Assembly: GCF_009469765.1 (NCBI RefSeq)
Contig: NZ_SSSQ01000005.1
Coordinates: 1-64,000, forward strand
Source of the DNA: Dechloromonas hortensis
Lineage (GTDB): Bacteria > Pseudomonadota > Gammaproteobacteria > Burkholderiales > Rhodocyclaceae
Direction: 5' to 3'
DNA: 64,000 nt
The stretch's first letter is position 1; every line of letters begins with the position of its first letter. Below, piece after piece: positions 40,911 through 49,867 of this stretch. Made by a program: the position numbers and the translations under genes. The notes under the pieces are model-generated. The model saw only the letters and a list, made by a program, of their open reading frames with translations. It did not search any database and was not told the origin of the DNA.

Positions 40911-41103
40911 GCAGGGGCCATTCCTCAAAAATCGCCGGCGACCATGAAGCATATTCCGGCAACGGCGGGGGTTCGTCGGGGCTGTGCCGCTCATTTTTTG
41001 AACGGTGCCGGCACTGCTTGTTCAATGATTTGGCAGTGATTTTCACGATTTTCGCATAAGCCGGCGCGGCGGCCCGTAACGCCCTGTAACGCGATTTTGC
41101 GAC

Positions 41104-41595
41104 TCAGCCTTGCCGCTGCCGGATTTTGGCGTAGAAGATGCCGATGGCGAAGGCAGCGATGGCGCTCCATTTGAGGCTGGCAACCACGCCGGCCAGCAGG
41201 TAGAGGGCCGGTGGCGGGCTGCTGGTGGCATCAAGCAGGTAGAGGTGGAGCAGGTTCTCGCCGGCATCGAGCAGTGCGGCGCCGGGTAGCATCCAGGTCA
41301 GTAGCTGCCGGGAGCGGGCGCCCAGGTTGGCGAAGAGACCGGTGTGCCGGGCGCAGAGGTAGCCGGAAAGGCCATAGCTGAGCAGGAAGGGGAAGTCGAT
41401 GGCGAAGTGGCTGCGGAAGCGGGCAACCCCGGCCGGACCCCATTGCGTCAGGATGGTCTGGAAGGCGGCCGGCTCGAAAGTGAACTGGAGGGCCGGAATG
41501 CTCGGCGATAGCGGCGCCGAGTGCACGGCCATGACGATGAAGAGGAGCAGGGAGAGGGCGCCGGACAGCCAGGGCAGCACGGCGCCGCGCCTCAT
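41104..41595 (-). CDS. Membrane protein of unknown function, 163 residues
   Basis: 163 residues from the ATG at 41595, which overlaps the mutL stop by 4 bases; the frame is open to 41667 inside mutL. Four predicted membrane helices (about residues 8-28, 58-80, 95-115 and 125-150). Family not recognised. It is translationally coupled to mutL, but no functional link is evident. Confidence 0.75.
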   Translation of the reverse strand: MRRGAVLPWLSGALSLLLFIVMAVHSAPLSPSIPALQFTFEPAAFQTILTQWGPAGVARFRSHFAIDFPFLLSYGLSGYLCARHTGLFANLGARSRQLLTWMLPGAALLDAGENLLHLYLLDATSSPPPALYLLAGVVASLKWSAIAAFAIGIFYAKIRQRQG

Positions 41596-43460
41596 TGGCC
41601 GCGCAGGAAGAGCTTGTCGAGCTGGTCGAGGCTCAGTTCGGTCCATGTCGGGCGGCCGTGGTTGCACTGGCCGGCCCGTTCGGTTTCTTCCATCTGGCGG
41701 AGCAGGGCGTTCATTTCTGGCAGCGTCAGCTGGCGCCGGGCCCGCACCGCACCGTGGCAGGCCATGGTGGCGAGCAGTTCGTTGCGCCGCGCGGTGGCCA
41801 GCTGGCTGATGCCGTGTTCGCGCAATTCGCCGATCAGCGACTTGGCCAGCGCCGCCGGGTCGCCGGACTGGAGCAGGGCGGGCACGCTGCGCACGCCGAG
41901 CTGGTTGGGGCCGAGGGCGGCGATCGCGAAGCCGAGGTCGGCCAGCGCTTCGCCATGTTCCTCGACGGCGGCGATGTCCAAAGCGTCGGCCGAGAAGACG
42001 GCCGGAATGAGCAGCGCCTGGGTGGCGATCTGGCGGTTGTCGAAAGCCGTCTTCAGCTTTTCATAGAGGATGCGTTCGTGCGCCGCGTGCATGTCGATCA
42101 GCACCAGGCCGCGCCCGTTCTGGGCCAGGATGTAGATGCCGTGCAACTGGGCCAGCGCATAGCCGAGCGGCGGGCCGTCGTTGCCCTGCGCCGCCGGGCT
42201 ACCGCTCTGGCTGTCCATCGCCGGTTGGGCGCGCTCGCCATGGGGGGCGAAGGTGAATTGCGGGGCGCCGGCCGGGGCGTAAGCCGGTGTGCCGAGGTTC
42301 TGCGTCGCCTTGGCGAAAGCCAGGTAGGCGGCGGCTGCCGGTTCGGCGACGCCGAGCGAGCCCTGATGGCGCAGTGGCGGCGGGTAGCTGGCGCTGAAAT
42401 TTGCCGTTTTTTGGGTGTCGACCGCCGGCGTCGCCCCGTAAGCCGGACGTTCGACCAGCGAGGGAGCGCTTTCAGCCTGTACCGGGGCGGCCAGCGTGCG
42501 CTGGATGGCGTGGAAGACGAACTGGTGCATGGCGCGCGAGTCGCGGAAGCGGACTTCGGTCTTGGCCGGATGCACATTGACGTCGACCAGCGCCGGGTCA
42601 ATGTTGATGAACAGGCAGACGGCCGGCTGGCGGCTGCCGTGCAGCACGTCGCGATAGGCTTCGCGCAGGGCGTGGGCGATCACCTTGTCGCGCACGAAGC
42701 GGCCGTTGACGAAGACGTACTGGCCGTCCTTGGCGTCGGTGGCGCGGGTCGGGTCGATCGCGAAGCCGGCGATGGCGAGCGGGCCGGCGGCGGCTTCGAG
42801 GCGGCGGGCGGCGCCGAGGAAATCGTCGCCGAGGATGTCGGCGATGCGCCGGGGGCTGTCGGCCGGGGCGAGCTGGAACAGGTTGCGGCCGTTGTGGGTC
42901 AAGCTGAAGGCGACATCGGGGCGGGTCAGTGCCAGGCGCTTGACGGCGTCGGCGCAATGGGCGAATTCGGTGCCTTCGGCCTTGAGAAACTTGCGGCGGG
43001 CCGGGGTGTTGTAATAGAGGTCGCGCATCTCGACGATGGTGCCGGCCATCAGGGCGGCCGGTTCCGGCTCGGCGCCGGGGTCGGCCTTCAGCTTCCAGGC
43101 GTGGCTGGCGCCGCGTTCGCGGCTGCTGATGCTGAGGCGGGCGACCGAGGCGACCGAGGCCAGCGCTTCGCCGCGAAAGCCGAGCGAACTGACCCGTTCC
43201 AGGTCATCGAGCGAGACGATCTTCGAGGTGGCGTGGCGGGTCAGGGCCAGTGCCAGCTGGTCCTTGGCAATGCCACAGCCGTCGTCGGTGATGCGGATCA
43301 GCTTGACGCCGCCTTCCTCCAGATGCACCTGGATCGCCTTGCTGCCGGCATCGAGGCTGTTTTCGAGAAGTTCCTTGAGAACGGAGGCGGGTCTTTCGAC
43401 CACTTCACCTGCAGCAATCTGGCTGATCAGCAGGTCGGGGAGGCGGGCAATCGTCGGCAT
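41592..43460 (-). CDS. mutL: DNA mismatch repair protein MutL
   Basis: 622 residues from the ATG at 43460. N-terminal GHKL ATPase: EVVERPASVLKELLENSLDAG, DDGCGI, GFRGEALASVASV. The C-terminal domain has DMHAAHERILYE, matching the DxHA-x2-E-x4-E endonuclease motif of MutL proteins from bacteria without MutH. The window has no mutH. The linker (about 340-430) is Ala/Pro-rich and variable. Confidence 0.96.
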   Translation of the reverse strand: MPTIARLPDLLISQIAAGEVVERPASVLKELLENSLDAGSKAIQVHLEEGGVKLIRITDDGCGIAKDQLALALTRHATSKIVSLDDLERVSSLGFRGEALASVASVARLSISSRERGASHAWKLKADPGAEPEPAALMAGTIVEMRDLYYNTPARRKFLKAEGTEFAHCADAVKRLALTRPDVAFSLTHNGRNLFQLAPADSPRRIADILGDDFLGAARRLEAAAGPLAIAGFAIDPTRATDAKDGQYVFVNGRFVRDKVIAHALREAYRDVLHGSRQPAVCLFINIDPALVDVNVHPAKTEVRFRDSRAMHQFVFHAIQRTLAAPVQAESAPSLVERPAYGATPAVDTQKTANFSASYPPPLRHQGSLGVAEPAAAAYLAFAKATQNLGTPAYAPAGAPQFTFAPHGERAQPAMDSQSGSPAAQGNDGPPLGYALAQLHGIYILAQNGRGLVLIDMHAAHERILYEKLKTAFDNRQIATQALLIPAVFSADALDIAAVEEHGEALADLGFAIAALGPNQLGVRSVPALLQSGDPAALAKSLIGELREHGISQLATARRNELLATMACHGAVRARRQLTLPEMNALLRQMEETERAGQCNHGRPTWTELSLDQLDKLFLRGQ

Positions 43461-43517
43461 GGGGGCATTATACCTTGGGGTAAAATGCCGGCTGTTTTCA
43501 CCGCCCGGTTCATCCGC

Positions 43518-44159
43518 ATGGAATTCTTCGCGCAGTTCATCGACATCATTCTCCACCTCGACAAGCACCTAGCCCTGATGGTGCAGCAGTACGGCTTGTG
43601 GATCTACGGCATTCTCTTCTTCATCGTCTTTGCCGAAACGGGCTTCGTTGTCTTTCCCTTCCTGCCCGGCGACTCGCTGCTCTTCGTGGCCGGCGCGCTG
43701 GCCGCGATCGGCGAGGGCGGCATGAACATCTTCACGCTGATCGCCATCCTGACTGTGGCGGCAGTGCTTGGCAATACCGTCAATTACCAGATCGGCCGCT
43801 TCTTCGGCCCCAAGGTTTTCCACTGGGAAAGCTCGCGCTTGTTCAACAAGGCGGCGCTGATGAAGACCCATGTCTTCTACGAGAAGCACGGCGGCAAGAC
43901 GCTGGTCATCTCGCGTTTCCTGCCGCTGTTCCGCACCTTCGCCCCGTTCGTCGCCGGCATCGGCTCAATGAGCTACGCCCGCTTCACGCTGTTCAACCTG
44001 CTCGGCGCGCTGGGCTGGGTCGTCTCGCTGTGCCTGGCCGGTTACTGGCTGGGCAACATCCCGTGGATCAAGGCCAACCTGTCGCTGATGATCGTCGGCA
44101 TCATCCTGTTCTCCTTCATTCCGATCGCCATCGGCTACCTGAAGAGCAGGTCGGCCTGA
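43518..44159 (+). CDS. DedA family membrane protein
   Basis: 213 residues from the ATG at 43518; an ATG at 43482 in the same frame is possible. Pattern FVVFPFLPGDSLLFVAGALAA, then FYEKHGGKTLVISRFLPLFRTFAPFVAGIGSM, identifies the DedA/VTT superfamily, which includes undecaprenyl-phosphate and phospholipid flippase-like proteins. The two essential arginine/glutamate positions of the family are present. Divergent from mutL. Confidence 0.93.
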   Translation: MEFFAQFIDIILHLDKHLALMVQQYGLWIYGILFFIVFAETGFVVFPFLPGDSLLFVAGALAAIGEGGMNIFTLIAILTVAAVLGNTVNYQIGRFFGPKVFHWESSRLFNKAALMKTHVFYEKHGGKTLVISRFLPLFRTFAPFVAGIGSMSYARFTLFNLLGALGWVVSLCLAGYWLGNIPWIKANLSLMIVGIILFSFIPIAIGYLKSRSA

Positions 44160-44860
44160 TGCACTGGCCGGTCCTCTTTCTCTCCGCCTTGTCGTTGATG
44201 GCCTGCACGACGAAGCTGGGGAAAGATGGCCGGACGGAGTCGGCGGTGGACGTCAGATATCTGGCCAAAACCGAGGTTGACCGCATTGCTGAAGCCAACC
44301 GGACGGAAGTGGTCAACGGCCTGCTGCTGATTGCCGACAAGCTCTACAAGCGCAATCCGAAGGAATGGAAGAAGGCTGGCCTGGCCAGCCGCGAGGCGGC
44401 GCTGGAAAGGCTGCGCCAGCGCCAGTACCGGAGCTGGCCGGAATTCAACGGCCAGCGCGAGCGGCAGACGGCGGCGCTGGCTTTCAACGAAGCCTATGGC
44501 GGCGACCGGGTCGCGGCGCTGATTTTCGGTTTGCTGACCATGGTCGATGCCGCTTTCGAGCACAAGGAAGCGTTTTACATTCTCGACAGCCTGAACGAAA
44601 TGAAGCTGTTCAATTCGGCCCGCAACATGGAAGTGGCGGTCTGGAAACTGGGCAACGACCGCACTGCGGCCGGCGAACTGTTCATGCTCTCGAACGAGCT
44701 CGACCCGGCCAACCGCAACCTGTCATTCGAACGCGAATTCGGACGGATCATGGGCTTGCTCGATTTCATGGCCAAAGTGGTGGCCGACCGCAACGGCCGC
44801 GCTCTGTCGCGGCTGACCCAGTCGGTCGTCACCATGGTCTTTTTACCTGTGAGTTTTTGA
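44159..44860 (+). CDS. Predicted lipoprotein of unknown function
   Basis: 233 residues, starting with a TGATG overlap at the DedA stop codon. The N-terminal stretch LSALSLMACTTK is a lipobox with cysteine at residue 16. The rest is soluble and helical with no recognised domain (NRTEVVNGLLLIADKLYKRNP; FNSARNMEVAVWKL). Coupling to the DedA gene suggests coexpression. It is followed by purN, with a 1-base gap. Confidence 0.85.
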   Translation: MHWPVLFLSALSLMACTTKLGKDGRTESAVDVRYLAKTEVDRIAEANRTEVVNGLLLIADKLYKRNPKEWKKAGLASREAALERLRQRQYRSWPEFNGQRERQTAALAFNEAYGGDRVAALIFGLLTMVDAAFEHKEAFYILDSLNEMKLFNSARNMEVAVWKLGNDRTAAGELFMLSNELDPANRNLSFEREFGRIMGLLDFMAKVVADRNGRALSRLTQSVVTMVFLPVSF

Positions 44861-44861
44861 A

Positions 44862-45509
44862 ATGAAGAATATCGTCATCCTGATTTCCGGTCGCGGCAGC
44901 AACATGGAGGCGTTGATCGCCGCCCGCGATGCCGGCAATCTGCCGGTCAACATCGCTGCCGTGATCAGCAACCGGCCCGATGCCAAAGGCCTGGAGACCG
45001 CCCAGCGGGCCGGCATCGAGGCCCACTTCATCGATCACAAGGCGTTCGCCGGGCGTGAAGCCTTCGATGGGGCGCTGGCCGAATGCATCGACGGCTTCGC
45101 GCCGGATCTGGTCGTGCTGGCCGGTTTCATGCGCATCCTCAGCGAAGGATTCGTCCGCCATTACGAAGGCCGGCTGATCAACATCCACCCCTCGCTGCTG
45201 CCTTCCTTCCCCGGCTTGCACACACACCAGCGGGCGCTCGAAGAGGGCGTGCGCATCCACGGCTGCACCGTGCATTTCGTGACGCCGGCCCTCGACCACG
45301 GCCCGGTCATCATCCAGGCCGCCGTGCCGGTCCTTGATGACGATACCGAGGCAACGCTGGCCGCCCGCATCCTGACCCAGGAACACCGGATCTACCCGCA
45401 GGCCGTGCGCTGGTTCGCCGAAGACAAGCTGCGCCTGGAAAACGGCCGGGTCCGCCTGGCCGCCGGCCAGAATGACGGTGCTGCGCTGATCGCGCCCGAG
45501 GTGCGCTAA
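44862..45509 (+). CDS. purN: Phosphoribosylglycinamide formyltransferase PurN
   Basis: 215 residues. VILISGRGSNMEALI (GAR binding), NIHPSLLPSFPGLHTH with the catalytic Asn/His, and HGCTVHFVTPALDHGPVI with the catalytic Asp are all present. It transfers formyl from 10-formyl-THF to GAR. It is flanked by DedA/lipoprotein and a DUF3108 gene; the DUF3108 gene starts 6 bases later, as in several Rhodocyclales. Confidence 0.97.
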   Translation: MKNIVILISGRGSNMEALIAARDAGNLPVNIAAVISNRPDAKGLETAQRAGIEAHFIDHKAFAGREAFDGALAECIDGFAPDLVVLAGFMRILSEGFVRHYEGRLINIHPSLLPSFPGLHTHQRALEEGVRIHGCTVHFVTPALDHGPVIIQAAVPVLDDDTEATLAARILTQEHRIYPQAVRWFAEDKLRLENGRVRLAAGQNDGAALIAPEVR

Positions 45510-45515
45510 GCGGCA

Positions 45516-46532
45516 ATGCCTTTCGTACTGATCCTGGCGCTGGCCGGTTCGCTGGCCGTGCATGGCGTGGCCTTGTTCGGTACGGATGTCGAGCTGTTCG
45601 GGGGCGGCCCCGACCCGGCGCCGCTGCAGGTCGAACTGCAAGTGCCGCCGCCGGCCCCGGTCGCGGCGCCGGTAGTCACTAAGCCGGCAGTCAAGGCCAA
45701 GCCGAAGGTGCTGGCCAGCGCCCGCCATACCGCGCCGGCGATTACGACGCCAGTCGTGGCTGCTCCGGAAGCCGGGCTCGAAACCCCTCCGGAAATCGCC
45801 CCGCCAACGCCGTCGACCGCAGGCCTTGCCTCGGTCGAGCCGGTCAAGCCGGTGCTGGCGGCCAGCGGCACGATCCGCTTTGCCATTTTCAAGGAATCGC
45901 TCGGCCTGCAGGTCGGCCGGGCCGAACACCATTGGGAGTTTGGCGAGGACGGCAGCTACCGGCTGACCGGCGTCACCGAGACCAGCGGCCTGGCCGCCTT
46001 GTTGAAGCCGGTTCGCCTCGAAATCGAAAGTCGCGGCCGGCTGGTCGCCGGCGGCCTGCGCCCGGATACGTTCCGCAGCCGCAAGAACGGCAAGGATGCC
46101 AACGAAAATGCCGATTTCGACTGGTCGACCGCAGCGGTCAGCCTGTCGCGTGACGGCAGCGTGCGCCAGATCGCGCCGGGCACGCAGGACATCCTGTCGC
46201 TCAATTACCAGCTTGCCTACCTCGGCCGGCTGGCCGAGGGGCGCGACATCGGCGTCGTCACCGGCAAGAAGTACGAACGCTATGCGCTCGACTCGCTGGG
46301 TGAGGAGGAACTTGAAACGCCGGCCGGCCGTTTTCGCACGCTGCACCTGCGGGCGCTGACCGATAACACGACAGAAATCTGGATTGCGCTCGATCGGCAG
46401 CGCTTGCCGGTTAAAATTCGCTTTACCGATAAAAAGGGCGAGAGTTTCGAACAGGTGGTGACCGAGATCGGTACCGCCGGCGAAGCGCCTCGGCCAGACG
46501 TTGCTGCACCCGCTGCACAACCGCCATTTTAG
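45516..46532 (+). CDS. DUF3108-domain protein
   Basis: 338 residues. A hydrophobic N-terminus (FVLILALAGSLAVHGVALF) could be a signal anchor. An Ala/Pro/Lys-rich stretch (residues 35-115) precedes a C-terminal DUF3108 domain (IRFAIFKESLGLQVGRAEHHWEF; TFRSRKNGKDANENADFDW; ETPAGRFRTLHLRAL). DUF3108 proteins are probably periplasmic lipid-binding-like beta folds; no enzymatic role is established. Two CTGCGGTCGAC copies lie inside it. Confidence 0.85.
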   Translation: MPFVLILALAGSLAVHGVALFGTDVELFGGGPDPAPLQVELQVPPPAPVAAPVVTKPAVKAKPKVLASARHTAPAITTPVVAAPEAGLETPPEIAPPTPSTAGLASVEPVKPVLAASGTIRFAIFKESLGLQVGRAEHHWEFGEDGSYRLTGVTETSGLAALLKPVRLEIESRGRLVAGGLRPDTFRSRKNGKDANENADFDWSTAAVSLSRDGSVRQIAPGTQDILSLNYQLAYLGRLAEGRDIGVVTGKKYERYALDSLGEEELETPAGRFRTLHLRALTDNTTEIWIALDRQRLPVKIRFTDKKGESFEQVVTEIGTAGEAPRPDVAAPAAQPPF

Positions 46533-46539
46533 GATTGCA

Positions 46540-47802
46540 ATGAAAGCTCGCTTCACGCCCGCCCTGTTTGCCCATGCCGAAGCCGTACTCGGCCAGTTGC
46601 TGCGTTTCGATCACCCGGCCGATGCCGTGGTTTCGCGCTATTTCCGCGAACATCGCCAGCTCGGCCACGCCGACCGCGCCTTCGTCGCCGAAACGGTGTT
46701 CGCCGTGCTGCGCCGCGGGCGTAGCCTGGAAGCCCGTTGCGGCGAGCCGATCTCCGATCGCAGGCTGCTGCTCGTCGCGCTCGCCGTGACGCGCGGCTGG
46801 AGCCAGCGCGAACTGGCGCCGGTGCTGCGGGCGAACGAGGAAGAATGGCTGGCGGCAGCCAAGGCGAAGCCGGAAGCCGACTTGGCGCCGGCCGTCCGTT
46901 GCGACCTGCCGGACTGGTTGTACAACCGGCTGGAAGCGCGGTTCGGCGCCGAGGAGACGCTGAAGCTGGCGCAGGCGGTCAATTTGCCGGCGCCGCTCGA
47001 CCTGCGCGTCAATACGCTGAAGACCAGCCGCGAGGCGCTGCTCGAACGGCTGGCCGACGAAGGGATCAGTGCCGTCGCCGGTCCGCTGTCGCCGACCGCG
47101 GTGCGGCTGCGCGAAAAGCCGGCGCTGGCCAAGCATGCGCTGTTCCTCGAAGGCGCTTTCGAAGTCCAGGACGAAGGCAGCCAGTTGCTCGGCTACCTGC
47201 TCGAACCGAAGCGCGGCGAAGCGGTGGTCGATTTCTGCGCCGGTGCCGGCGGCAAGACGCTGCTGCTCGGCGCGCTGATGAAGAACACCGGCCGCCTCTA
47301 TGCCTTCGATGTCTCCGACAAGCGGCTGGCCAAGCTGAAGCCGCGCCTGGCCCGTTCCGGCCTGTCCAACGTCCATCCGGCGCGGATCGAGCACGAGCGC
47401 GACACCAAGATCAAGCGCCTGGCCGGCAAGGTTGACCGCGTGCTGGTCGATGCGCCCTGTTCCGGCCTCGGCACCCTGCGCCGCAATCCCGACCTGAAGT
47501 GGCGGCAGAGCGAGGAATCGGTTGCCGAACTGACCGTCAAGCAGGCCGCCATCCTCGATGCCGCAGCCAAGATGGTCCGCCCCGGTGGCCGCGTCGTTTA
47601 TGCCACCTGCAGCCTGTTGACCGCCGAGAACGATGCCATCGTCGACGCCTTCCTGGCCAGCCACCCGGATTTCACGCTGACCCCGGCCTCGGCCGTGCTG
47701 GCCAAGCATGGCGTTGCCCTGGACGGTGACCTGCTGCGCCTGCTGCCGCATCAGCACAACACCGATGGCTTCTTTGCCGCTGTGCTGGACAAGAAGGCAT
47801 GA
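46540..47802 (+). CDS. RsmB/NOP2-type RNA cytosine-5 methyltransferase
   Basis: 420 residues from the ATG at 46540 (AGGATTGCA upstream). The N-terminal region is NusB-like (residues about 5-130), followed by the SAM domain: DFCAGAGGKTLLLGAL, DVSDKRLAKLKPRL, the catalytic cysteines in APCSGLGTLRRNPDLKW and VVYATCSLLTAENDA. Canonical RsmB methylates C967 of 16S rRNA. The usual RsmB neighbours (fmt, def) are absent, so it could be an RsmB paralogue; rsmB is therefore not assigned. Confidence 0.9.
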   Translation: MKARFTPALFAHAEAVLGQLLRFDHPADAVVSRYFREHRQLGHADRAFVAETVFAVLRRGRSLEARCGEPISDRRLLLVALAVTRGWSQRELAPVLRANEEEWLAAAKAKPEADLAPAVRCDLPDWLYNRLEARFGAEETLKLAQAVNLPAPLDLRVNTLKTSREALLERLADEGISAVAGPLSPTAVRLREKPALAKHALFLEGAFEVQDEGSQLLGYLLEPKRGEAVVDFCAGAGGKTLLLGALMKNTGRLYAFDVSDKRLAKLKPRLARSGLSNVHPARIEHERDTKIKRLAGKVDRVLVDAPCSGLGTLRRNPDLKWRQSEESVAELTVKQAAILDAAAKMVRPGGRVVYATCSLLTAENDAIVDAFLASHPDFTLTPASAVLAKHGVALDGDLLRLLPHQHNTDGFFAAVLDKKA

Positions 47803-49067
47803 CGCAGAAAAATCCGGCCCTGCAGCTATTCAACGACCTCTGGCAGGACGTTCGCGATCCGGATTTTATCTGGCAGGTGCTCGCCCTGGTCGTCTGTCTC
47901 GGGGTTGCTTCGCTGTTCGCCCGCTGGTGGCGCAGCAAGCGCGCCGAAGGCGCCGGCCGCCTGAGCGATGCCAGCGCCCGGCTGGCCTTTCCGCTGACCG
48001 GCATGATCCTGGTCGGCCTCACCCGTCTGCTGCTCAAGCCTTTCATTCACGTCAATCTGCTCAAGCTGGCGATGCCGCTGCTCGGCTCGATGGCGCTCGT
48101 CCGCGGCGTCGTCTTCGTGCTTCGCCAGGCCTTTCCAAGCGCCACCTGGCTGACCGCCTGGGAGCGCATCATCGCGGCCGTCGTCTGGAGCTGGCTGGCG
48201 CTTTACATCACCGATCTGGCACCCTATGTGATCGATGCGCTGGAGCAGGTCGATTTTTCCATCGGCAAGCAGAAGGTCGATCTGTGGATGATCCTGCATG
48301 GCGCGGTCACCGTCTTCCTGACCGTCGTTGCCGCGCTATGGGTGGCCGGCCTGTTCGAACGCAAGCTGATGCGCGTCGAGACCCTCGACTCCAGCCTGCG
48401 CATCGTCGGCATCCGCGTCGCCAAGGCGCTGCTGACAGTGATTGCCATCGTCGCCAGCCTGTCGCTGGTCGGCATCGACATGACGGCACTCTCGGTCTTT
48501 ACCGGCGCCCTTGGTGTCGGTCTCGGTCTCGGTTTGCAGAAGATCGCCAGCAACTACGTGTCCGGCTTCATCATCCTGCTCGACCGTTCGATCCGCATCG
48601 GCAACATCATCCAGATCGGTGCCGACAGTGGCCAGGTGACGCAGATCACGACGCGCTACACGGTCTTGAAGCACCCGGGCGGCACGGAGTTCATCGTGCC
48701 CAACGAAACGCTGATCGCCAGCACCGTCCAGAACCAGACTTACTCCGATTCGCGGCTGCGCCTGGCGACGACGATTGGTGTCGCCTACAGCACCGACCTC
48801 GACATCGCCATGGGCCTGATGGCCGAGGCCGCTGCGGCGCACCCCCGGGTGCTGGCCGATCCCGGGCCCAAGGTCTTCCTGACCATGTTTGCCGAAAGCA
48901 GCGTCAATCTCGAGCTTGGTTTCTGGATTGCCGATCCCGAAGAAGGCCGCGGCAACGTCGTGTCGGACATCAATCTTGCCATCTGGCGTGCCTTCCGCGA
49001 GCATGGCATCGAGATTCCCTACCCGCAGCGCGAGGTTCGTATCGTGCACGAAAAAACGGCGGCATAA
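47799..49067 (+). CDS. MscS-family mechanosensitive channel
   Basis: 422 residues; ATG overlaps the methyltransferase stop by 4 bases. Four or five membrane helices lead to the MscS core VFTGALGVGLGLGLQKIASNYVSGFIILLDRSIRIGNII, with beta-domain residues DSGQVTQITTRYTVLKHPGGTEFIVPNETL. The C-terminal alpha/beta vestibule domain is of normal length and there is no cNMP domain, unlike the channel at 19533. Likely osmotic release valve. Three consecutive stop-start overlaps tie this gene run together from DedA onward. Confidence 0.93.
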   Translation: MTQKNPALQLFNDLWQDVRDPDFIWQVLALVVCLGVASLFARWWRSKRAEGAGRLSDASARLAFPLTGMILVGLTRLLLKPFIHVNLLKLAMPLLGSMALVRGVVFVLRQAFPSATWLTAWERIIAAVVWSWLALYITDLAPYVIDALEQVDFSIGKQKVDLWMILHGAVTVFLTVVAALWVAGLFERKLMRVETLDSSLRIVGIRVAKALLTVIAIVASLSLVGIDMTALSVFTGALGVGLGLGLQKIASNYVSGFIILLDRSIRIGNIIQIGADSGQVTQITTRYTVLKHPGGTEFIVPNETLIASTVQNQTYSDSRLRLATTIGVAYSTDLDIAMGLMAEAAAAHPRVLADPGPKVFLTMFAESSVNLELGFWIADPEEGRGNVVSDINLAIWRAFREHGIEIPYPQREVRIVHEKTAA

Positions 49068-49110
49068 CCCGGGGCCGGGTTGCCGCCGATTTTGCTCGGT
49101 GCACGTTCAA

Positions 49111-49257
49111 TCAGGTCAGCGGCAGCAGGCTCCGCTCAAAGGCGCGCACGGCCCGCTGCTTGCGCTGTTTGGCGAAGGCGCGGGCGGCATGGGCGATGCG
49201 CTGGCCCAGCTTGTCCAGATGCAGAAACTTCCTGGCCTTGCTCTTCGTCTTTTCCAT
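49111..49257 (-). CDS. Small basic protein, 48 residues
   Basis: Sequence starts MEKTKSKARKFLHLDKLGQR and is rich in Lys, Arg and Ala (12 or more basic residues). A strong Shine-Dalgarno AAGGAGA lies 5 bases before the ATG. No Cys, no membrane helix; it is probably one amphipathic helix that could bind nucleic acid or acidic lipid. It follows the DoxX gene by 100 bases on the same strand and may be the last gene of the peptide operon. Confidence 0.6.
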   Translation of the reverse strand: MEKTKSKARKFLHLDKLGQRIAHAARAFAKQRKQRAVRAFERSLLPLT

Positions 49258-49357
49258 GATGTCTCCTTGTTCGGTTGAGGGTGGATTCACTTTACCGAGG
49301 CGACAAACGGGCGTCTGTTCGACTTTTTGGCTGACTTTGTAACGCTGGCTGACCGGT

Positions 49358-49867
49358 TCATTTGCTGCCGAGCAGACGGCGGCGCAGCCAGTGATCGAGC
49401 GAGAACTTGCCCGGGCCGAGCAGGATTAGCGGCAGCAGCATGCCGAGGAAGAGGACCGGCAGCTTGAAATTGCCGAATCCCTGGTCGGTAAAGCGATAAC
49501 CCATCAGCAATTCGCCCAGGTTCGCCCATGCCTCCGGCCAATGCACGCTGGCCGTGGCGACGACGGTGAGGATGAAGAGCGACAGCGCGAAAAAGCGGCT
49601 GCCGAGGCCGATGACCAACGCCACGGCGCCGACCAGTTCGAACCAGGTGGCAAGCTGCCAGCTCAGTTCGGGCGGCAGGTGATTGAACGGGAAAGGGAAG
49701 CGCGCCTGGATATCAGAAAACCAGTTGCTGCCATTGAGTTTTTCCAGGCCGGATTCGAAGAAGTCCCAGCCGAGCAGCAGGCGCAAGCTGAGCAGGCCGA
49801 ACCACAGGCCGACGGCATCAATACCGTTCAGGGCAAGGGAAAGCGGCTGGGTGAGTGTCGTTTTCAT
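49358..49867 (-). CDS. DoxX family membrane protein of peptide operon
   Basis: 169 residues with four membrane helices; SLRLLLGWDFFESGLEKL and FPFPFNHLPPELSW are DoxX family features. ATGA overlap with the DUF2063 gene. DoxX-type proteins are regular members of Hvf/bufferin operons (HvfD/BufD position) and probably help membrane transfer or redox steps of the modified peptide; the exact role is not known. Confidence 0.88.
   Translation of the reverse strand: MKTTLTQPLSLALNGIDAVGLWFGLLSLRLLLGWDFFESGLEKLNGSNWFSDIQARFPFPFNHLPPELSWQLATWFELVGAVALVIGLGSRFFALSLFILTVVATASVHWPEAWANLGELLMGYRFTDQGFGNFKLPVLFLGMLLPLILLGPGKFSLDHWLRRRLLGSK

Noticed and set aside
41595..43517. Long open frame on the plus strand opposite mutL, joined to DedA
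   Set aside because: It is the complement of mutL in GC-rich DNA where stop codons are rare; the protein has no domain character before the DedA start at 43518.
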